The notes under the pieces were generated by a model that was given only the letters and a program-made list of their open reading frames with translations, was not told the DNA's origin and ran no database searches. A program made the translations under genes and the position numbers. Positions 57,950-64,000 of a stretch of 64,000 nucleotides of DNA are shown here, piece after piece. Within the stretch, counting starts at the first letter, position 1. Each line of letters starts with the position of its first letter. The DNA is taken from assembly GCF_026914265.1 (NCBI RefSeq), contig NC_069126.1:41823237-41887236 (forward strand), read 5' to 3'. Source of the stretch: Mya arenaria (taxonomy: Eukaryota > Mollusca > Bivalvia > Myida > Myidae).

Positions 57950-58758
57950 CCAGTTCCTGTCACAAGTAGGTAAAACCTTTTGAATGGAAGATATGATAAT
58001 ATATACAGCCGAAACTCGCTATGTCGAACTATAGTACCTTGAAATATTTCCAAACCACTTCGATATAGTGAGCTTTGACTGTAAGAATATTCAGGAAGAT
58101 GGATCGCTTAGAAAGAATAAAATAAAGAAGAAAAAAACAACAGGCTCGGTTTGTTTGGGATTGTGAACGAGAAAAGTCGAGAAAATAAATACGAACGAGT
58201 ACGTACGAGAAAACATACGTTGTTTAGCCGGACTTTGCCAACGTGTTTTTCTATCGCCGGTGCAGGGATGGCATCGGGCACTTCACAGATTGTTGTCGAG
58301 CTTTCTCATGGTTCATGAACTGTTAGAACGGGCGGATTTTCATCTTCTATAGTTGAAACAGAATGATTTAACAACATTCAATATTATGCAAGATCCAATG
58401 ATTTTGACTTTCACAAAATAAGGAATAATAGCTGGGCATTTTGATTTTTTGTATTTGCTTACCTACGTTACATAGAATGCTATGCATTATAAAACATGTT
58501 TCAAGGGCTGAATTAGAAACTTGACATGTCAAATTCCGTCTTGACAGTACAGCCATTTGTTGATGGACGTTAGTAAATCGGTGCAACCCTTTGTTTCCTT
58601 TGCGTTCAACAACAACAAATGAATCCTGTCCTAGATAAAGTAGCACTTTCCGGTATCGGTTACATACTCGGTTTTGCAATGAATGTCGTAGTCTCCATAA
58701 ACGTGAATACATTCTGTTGTATGGAGACTTTGGTCCAAGAACTGAGTAATTTGGTCTC
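57950..58758 (-). pseudogene. Decayed Ig-receptor copy (D3, D4 and intron remnants)
   Basis: On the minus strand, 58,758-58,463 matches Ig domain 3 (RPNYSVLGPK, then FTNVHQQMA, LTCQVSNSALET, SILCNVG). An 8-base gap relative to the functional copies (TGACTTTA missing) shifts the frame and the CAG acceptor reads CAT. A D4 fragment lies at 58,346-58,206, truncated and with a stop soon after its start. A piece of the D4-D5 intron lies at about 57,950-58,000. D1, D2, D5, membrane and tail exons are absent. A host-gene relic, interrupted by a mobile fragment at 58,004. Confidence 0.85.
58004..58090. mobile_element. TIR-like fragment in the receptor relic
   Basis: TACAGCCGAAACTCGCTATG with CTTCGATATAGTGAGCTTTG. 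Same end type as 9,637. It breaks the homology of the relic with the copy A intron. Confidence 0.45.
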
Positions 58759-59094
58759 AATGGAAATAACACAAATGATTTAAATCACTTTGAACACAAT
58801 GTAACCATTTGAAGCGCAAATGAAAAGCAAACATTTAACACATTGATGCGCATGCATTTGCTTTCTGAAACTATAAATTATCCTCCTTGTACTTGAAAGT
58901 CATTTTGTGGAACACGATTGACGTATGAGTCTGCCTTGCTTAGAACACCACGAAGGTGATTGCAAAATACAACTGATCAGCATGGCAAACATGACTTCTG
59001 TATAAAACCAAAATCAGACTAGCTTTTCAAACAGAGAAATATGATAATGTGTTAAATCAATATCAATTATTAATTCAAACACCGTTATTTCAAG
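58759..59094. other. Intergenic, nothing recognised
   Basis: No D1 or D2 remnant could be found here, although the relic's orientation predicts them. Confidence 0.4.
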
Positions 59095-59398
59095 TATCAT
59101 CTGCTGAAACAATACAGTAAATAAGATAAAAAAACGTTATTTAAACCGTAGAATAAATCAACAAGAATAAAATATAACCCCCCAAAAATGTACATTAAGA
59201 GCATTGACACTAACAATAAGTGATCACGATTTGCTATCGTTTACACTAGAAAAGACCAATCGTCGATGGTTTTGGTCAAATTGTGTAAAGCTTTCGATAT
59301 TGTTATTTCCATACCATCGATTAAGCTTGTTAAAGAAAGAGGTCGATTTAAAGTAAATTATCCACGTAATGGACAATTCACTTTTAATGTCAAATGCG
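59095..59398 (+). repeat. Duplicated block S1, copy 2
   Basis: Same order and strand as 39,172-39,485, with scattered substitutions. It joins the minisatellite directly at its right end. Confidence 0.8.
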
Positions 59399-59399
59399 A

Positions 59400-59620
59400 A
59401 GGGCGTCTCCTCCTGCTCCGAAGTTAGGTAGGGGTGAGGAAGGCTGTATCCTTTTGCTCAAATAATGGTTAGGGTCGAGGAATGGTGTCTTCTCTCGGCA
59501 AAACCATGTGTAGGGTCGAATAAGGGCGTTTACTCCCGCTGAAAACATACGTACGGTCGAGTAATTGTGTCTCTTCCTGCTTACAACATGGGTAGGGGCA
59601 AGTTAAGGTTTTCCTTCATG
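59400..59620 (+). repeat. About 53-bp minisatellite
   Basis: Units such as AGGGTCGAGGAATGGTGTCT, AGGGTCGAATAAGGGCGTTT and ACGGTCGAGTAATTGTGTCT at ~53-bp spacing. Inverse orientation to 46,010-46,240. Confidence 0.75.
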
Positions 59621-59773
59621 TTAAAACCTTTGCAAGAAAGGCGAACTTTGCATGACCTTTAAGCATCGACGTGTAGGGATGATAACAATACGTTCGTACT
59701 TACGGTAACACATAATTCCAATAGCACTTCCGTGAGTTTTAAAATGTACAAACGAATGATTATCATCTAATCA

Positions 59774-59776
<3 letters not shown>

Positions 59777-59845
<69 letters not shown>
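59777..59845. repeat. (AT)n microsatellite
   Basis: About 34 AT units. Confidence 0.95.
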
Positions 59846-59850
<5 letters not shown>

Positions 59851-60640
59851 AGCGGCGTTAAGTGCGTTTTTCATAAATTTGCCATTTTTAATAAGGCTGG
59901 TTTTGATTTTATTTAACATGGTCGAACTATCCCGTTATGTGTTTACAGGAGTTTTACAACTTGTATAATATTACTTCTATTTTCCTAGCAAATGTGGACA
60001 TACATGCGAAAAAAATTGTGCATTCGCCAGCGTAACATAAAATTAGGACCCCGTCGAAAATTAACCCATTTCAAAATTCATTTTTAATCGAAAAAGTCGT
60101 TGAAAACAGAAAAGTGTTTAAATTTGTGACATTTTTAATGGTTAATACAATTTAAAATAAATGTCGATTGACCGTAGAATAAACACAGCTATATGTCTCT
60201 GGAAAAAAACCGACCTAGAATTAACAAAAAGCATCCCGGTTTCATAGACACCACTGGTTCCGTCGTACGTATAATGCAGGTGTGACCTTGGGTTGAGACC
60301 ATTGAAAAAATCTGATGATGGATTCAGCGAGTTCTAGCACGTTACCAGTGGTCGATGACGGATTTGCTCTAAATTCGAACGATTTGCTTCTTTGTAAAAA
60401 ATGAAGTTTATTTCACGACGTTTGTCTTATAAATAAATGTAGGTATCAAAACATATTCAAAACCACCTTTACTATATTGACTTTTAATTGCGTTTGTGTT
60501 CCGAAAATATCCACCTAAGAATCGTAATAAATGGGACATCAAGGCTAAATTGCCTCGTTTTGTAGATAGTAAAATCTTCCCGCTTCATGTTTAATTATAT
60601 GTCTTTGTTTTAGTATATGTTGATATTGAGCCATCGATTT
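59846..60640. other. Intergenic, nothing recognised
   Basis: AT-rich, no gene or repeat seen. Confidence 0.4.
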
Positions 60641-60860
60641 AGTGAGCTCATGAATTCTGATACATACGCAATCAGGTTTTCGTTTAGTTAGACACGAATC
60701 ATATGTGTATGAGTTATTTTTTCTGTATCTCATTCACTTAATAAAAACAAACTATTACACAGCAACAATGTTTCAGGTCATGATACTAACCTGAATATCC
60801 AATTTCACAAAAGGTAATGTTTATCTTTTTTATCTATTCAACTACAGCACAAACAACAAG
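60641..60860 (+). repeat. Duplicated block S2, copy 2 (without LINE 2)
   Basis: Matches 43,703-43,905 and then continues directly with CTATTCAACTACAG, which in the other copy lies beyond LINE 2 at 45,982. It therefore represents the state before that LINE inserted. Confidence 0.75.
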
Positions 60861-61403
60861 AACAAAAGCGTTTCTAATGTATTTGAATCTACTCGAAAAA
60901 TGTGCCTACAGGCTACCGTTAAGAAACATGTCTAACTAGAATCAGTTGGCATTAGAAGAAATACGGCACTTAACAAATTAAAAAAGCTTTTCAGTTTGCG
61001 GCATACATTTTTCATGGTTTTACATGGTATATACCTACAAAAAAAGTGAATCGACTGAATTTACCGCGTGGAAATAAGTACCTTGTATGCGGATATTGGA
61101 GCCTAAATTAAAACATGCCAATCGGATGCGCGGAATGAATAAACAATGTATACAATGCCAATTCCGTGAGAGTTTAGTAATCATTTATAAATGAGTATAC
61201 AAATCGTTCACACAAGTAAGCGGACATTTAATGTTACTGCATTTTGTGGTTTCATGCAACATTGTTGATTATTTTGAAAGAATAGCAGACTTCGGACTAT
61301 TAGTGTTTACTGAAAGAGTGTGAGCACGATTTATGATATTGTCCACATGTCTAACTAGCGCTCCACATCAATGCTCTTTTGTATATATTACCGCGCCAGT
61401 ATA
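60861..61403. other. Upstream region of receptor copy C
   Basis: No repeat structure or separate gene recognised. The promoter of copy C should lie here, but I can name no element. Confidence 0.35.
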
Positions 61404-63881
61404 ATGGATAGGTGCTACCTGTTTTCTCTTACATTTTATCTAAGTAAGCGTATTCTTTTACAAATCTTGTTTAAATATATATATTTATATCATTTTAGCT
61501 GTTGTGTACTTAAAAAATTGGAAGTAGATCTGTTCATTAAAAAGAGGATTGGTAAGTTGTACGGTAAAAGTAATAGTTAAAGTGGGAAATAAATAATTTC
61601 TTTTCTTGATAATGAATTTGAAATAGTATTAGAATAAATTTATTAGCAATTAGAAAATGATGCATGTAAAAGAACCCCAGTTTAATGTTTAGTATTACGT
61701 AAACATTTTCAAAATTGCTCTTATTATTTCAGTATGTTTCTATTTTAACACATTGTTTATAAATTTGACTTGTGTGACATTGTATACATATATAAAAAGG
61801 TGACTGTCCATAATTGCACTTGATAACTTCTCATTATTGAGGGTGAAATGTGTTTTTGTTATTGGTTTGCAACCGCTATTTCAGTTATGTTTGGGTGCAT
61901 CTGTGCAGATAGGAACCAATATGGAATGATATCAGTGGTAGAACCAGCTTTTGTGAACAGGGAGGTAACACTGAAAGCAACACCGTTCTCTCCTTGGGGA
62001 TGTGACGTAGCATGGAGATTCATAATGGATGGTAACACAAGATTACAAACAATGAATGGGACAAATGCTAAAATATATTCAAAAGATGGGTCATTCTTTT
62101 TAAAATGGAAGGTTTCATCTGAATACAACGGATCTAACTTCTACGCTAGCTGTTCAACAAATGAAACAATTAAAACAAGCATGACATCTTTAAATATTAC
62201 AGGTAAATATCACTGATCGTTTCAAGGCGGTGATTGAGTTTGTTGTATTTTCTTTTCTCTTTCTTAGGGTTAGGGTTCGTTTGGATTTTTGTTCATTGTT
62301 TTCTCCTGAGAAAATTATGGTAGATTTTTTGCTACTAATTTCTTTTGTGCAATCATTTGTTTCTTTGCATATATTTATGAACGCATATTTTCGTTTCTTT
62401 TGGTAGTTGAATGAATACAAATATTAAATGGGTAAAAGTTCGAAAAGTAATTATTGTTTGGTCAAATCAATTAGTTTACATTTCAATTGTTTTATGAATA
62501 TTTCAAAATATTAATTGATTCATAGATGCCAATTGTTACTTTTCAATTTACTTAGTTGCTTTACGGATAAGTGTTCTATACAGTAAAAAATTACAAATTT
62601 GATCTGATTGTAACGTTTGCAGTTATTTTTAGTTATAAATTACAGATATTGTTGGACAATGTGGAGCTCTTATAATTCTAAGTCCGGTTGTTCGCGGCGC
62701 GGAAGTCAAACTTGGATATTTTCCGTCTGACCAATCTTTAGAGCGCCAAATAAACACTGCACGAACATGGAAGAAAGACACTAAGGAGCTACAGCTACGA
62801 AATGGTTCTTACGAAGAAGAAATGGTTTCTGAGTATTTGTACATATTGACTATATTCAATTTCAATGAAACATTTGAAGGCTGCTATACTTTAAATTGCA
62901 ATTTAGTTGACTACACGAATTTTGTACAGCTTCATATTCCAGGTACCTTGGTTTTACTTCATCGAATATTCTCATTTTTTAAAGATTGGTTTTGTTTGAT
63001 ATATCATCTTGGAATAAAAGGACATTTAAGTTAAAGGATGACAGTTTTTTTTTCCAGTAATAAATGCTCGAGCAGCAATGTGATAAACCTTTAGTTTTTA
63101 TTTGCATTTTAAATGCTTATATTGTATTCGAAGCGTTTTAAATCTTTGTGTTGTTTACAGAAAAACCAAGTTATCCAGTTCTCGGTCCAAAGTCCCCTGA
63201 CTTTATAACAACAGAATGTATCTATGTTTATGGAGGCTCCGACATTTATTGCAAAACTGAAAATGGAACCGAACCCGTACAAGTGTTACTTTCAATTGAA
63301 CAGAAGTCTTTTGTTCTTTCTGAAAGCCACGAAAACAAAGGGTCGTATCGATTCCATAACGTCCATCAACAAATGGCTGGACTGTTGAGACAGAACGTGA
63401 CATGTCAGGTTTCTAATTCAGCCCTCGAATCACCCTACGAAGTGCACGGCACTTTATGTAACGTAGGTAAGCAAATAGTAGACACATAATGACAAGCTAT
63501 GATTCGGTATTTTGTGGAGTTTACATTTAAAATCTTGTATAATGTTGAATGTTGTTAAGCGTTGTGTTTCAACTTCAGAAAAAGGTAGCCCGCCTATCCT
63601 AACAGTTCCTGAATTCCTTGATGGAGAAAGCTCGACAGCAATATGTGAAGTGCACAATGCTATCCCGGCTCCGAAAATAGAACTTTACGTTGATTCAGTC
63701 TTGCTAGCGGATGTTCAACAGACTGATTCATTTAATATATCTTCGTATACCTTTACAAGTCGAGTAAAGGCGACAAAGACTTATACAATGTCAAATGGAA
63801 AAGAAATGTGTTGCACCAGGCATAGTAAACATGACTTTGGTTTTAAAAGTGTGTCAATATGCCTAAATATCAGTATGAAAT
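61404..63881 (+). CDS. Ig-superfamily receptor copy C, 5' part (runs off window)
   Basis: Third apparently intact family member, 5' exons only: 61404-61443 (putative signal exon, MDRCYLFSLTFYL, with IMFGCICA from the next exon), 61885-62202 (D1), 62646-62942 (D2), 63161-63466 (D3), 63579-63881 (D4). The Ig exons have the same lengths and phase 1 junctions as copies A or B and no stops. D1 keeps AFVNREVTLKATPF and PWGCDV. D2 has EGCYTLNC in place of EGTYSLYC, adding a cysteine. D3 keeps NVTCQVSN, and D4 keeps EMCC and NISMK. The D5, membrane and tail exons lie beyond 64,000, so whether it has the ITIM/ITSM tail is unknown. The signal exon is less certain than the Ig exons because its sequence is unlike A and B. 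Confidence 0.8.
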
Positions 63882-64000
63882 GTAAGTTTTACTCAAAAAG
63901 ATCTTTGAAAATACGCGTATTAAAGTTTTATAAAACTTTATTTCCCATAATACATGTTTGTACAATTGAAATATAAATGAAACATTTTACTATTTTTGGT

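Overview
This window is eukaryotic: AT-rich, with spliced genes that use GT-AG introns, many palindromic repeat families, LINE fragments and long AT and trinucleotide microsatellites. The complete coatomer-delta gene is animal-like. The repeats (a palindromic element bounded by GCTGCACTCTCACAG, an AGCTCACCTG...CAGGTGAGCGATTCAGGGCC element with an internal ~165-bp tandem array, and a GC-rich hairpin element bounded by CAGTCAATTGTAAC) are of a kind I associate with bivalve mollusc genomes. A heterodont bivalve is my inference; no database search was run.

Region 1 (1-10,346) has no gene I can support. It holds hairpin repeats, a 68-bp satellite (6,129-7,040) and dispersed direct repeats. Region 2 (10,610-20,373, + strand) is a complete 12-exon ARCN1 (COPI delta subunit) gene. 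It reads through to 511 residues, the length of the human protein, and its introns carry several mobile repeats. Its intron-1 acceptor is tandemly duplicated. Region 3 (20,374-30,744) is gene-free and packed with tandem-repeat elements.

Region 4 (30,745-64,000) is a cluster of immunoglobulin-superfamily receptor genes. Copy A (+, 30,745-37,142) and copy B (-, 49,523-56,765) can each be assembled from ten exons with consistent phases into intact type I membrane proteins of 662 and 661 residues: signal peptide, five Ig-like domains, one membrane segment and a ~100-residue tail. The tail has exactly four tyrosines, each in an SH2-binding-type motif: YxxM (A) or an ITIM (B), then ITIM LTYAEL, then ITSM-type TEYADI, then a YxN motif. 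A and B face each other tail to tail inside a large inverted duplication whose spacer holds two broken LINEs. A decayed third copy (57,950-58,758, -) and an apparently intact fourth copy C (+, from 61,404, cut by the window end) show the family is larger than the window.

The most interesting content is this set of invertebrate receptors with ITIM/ITSM-type tails. Their tails are almost identical between copies while their ectodomains have diverged. That pattern fits inhibitory or paired recognition receptors, but the function is inferred from motifs and architecture only.
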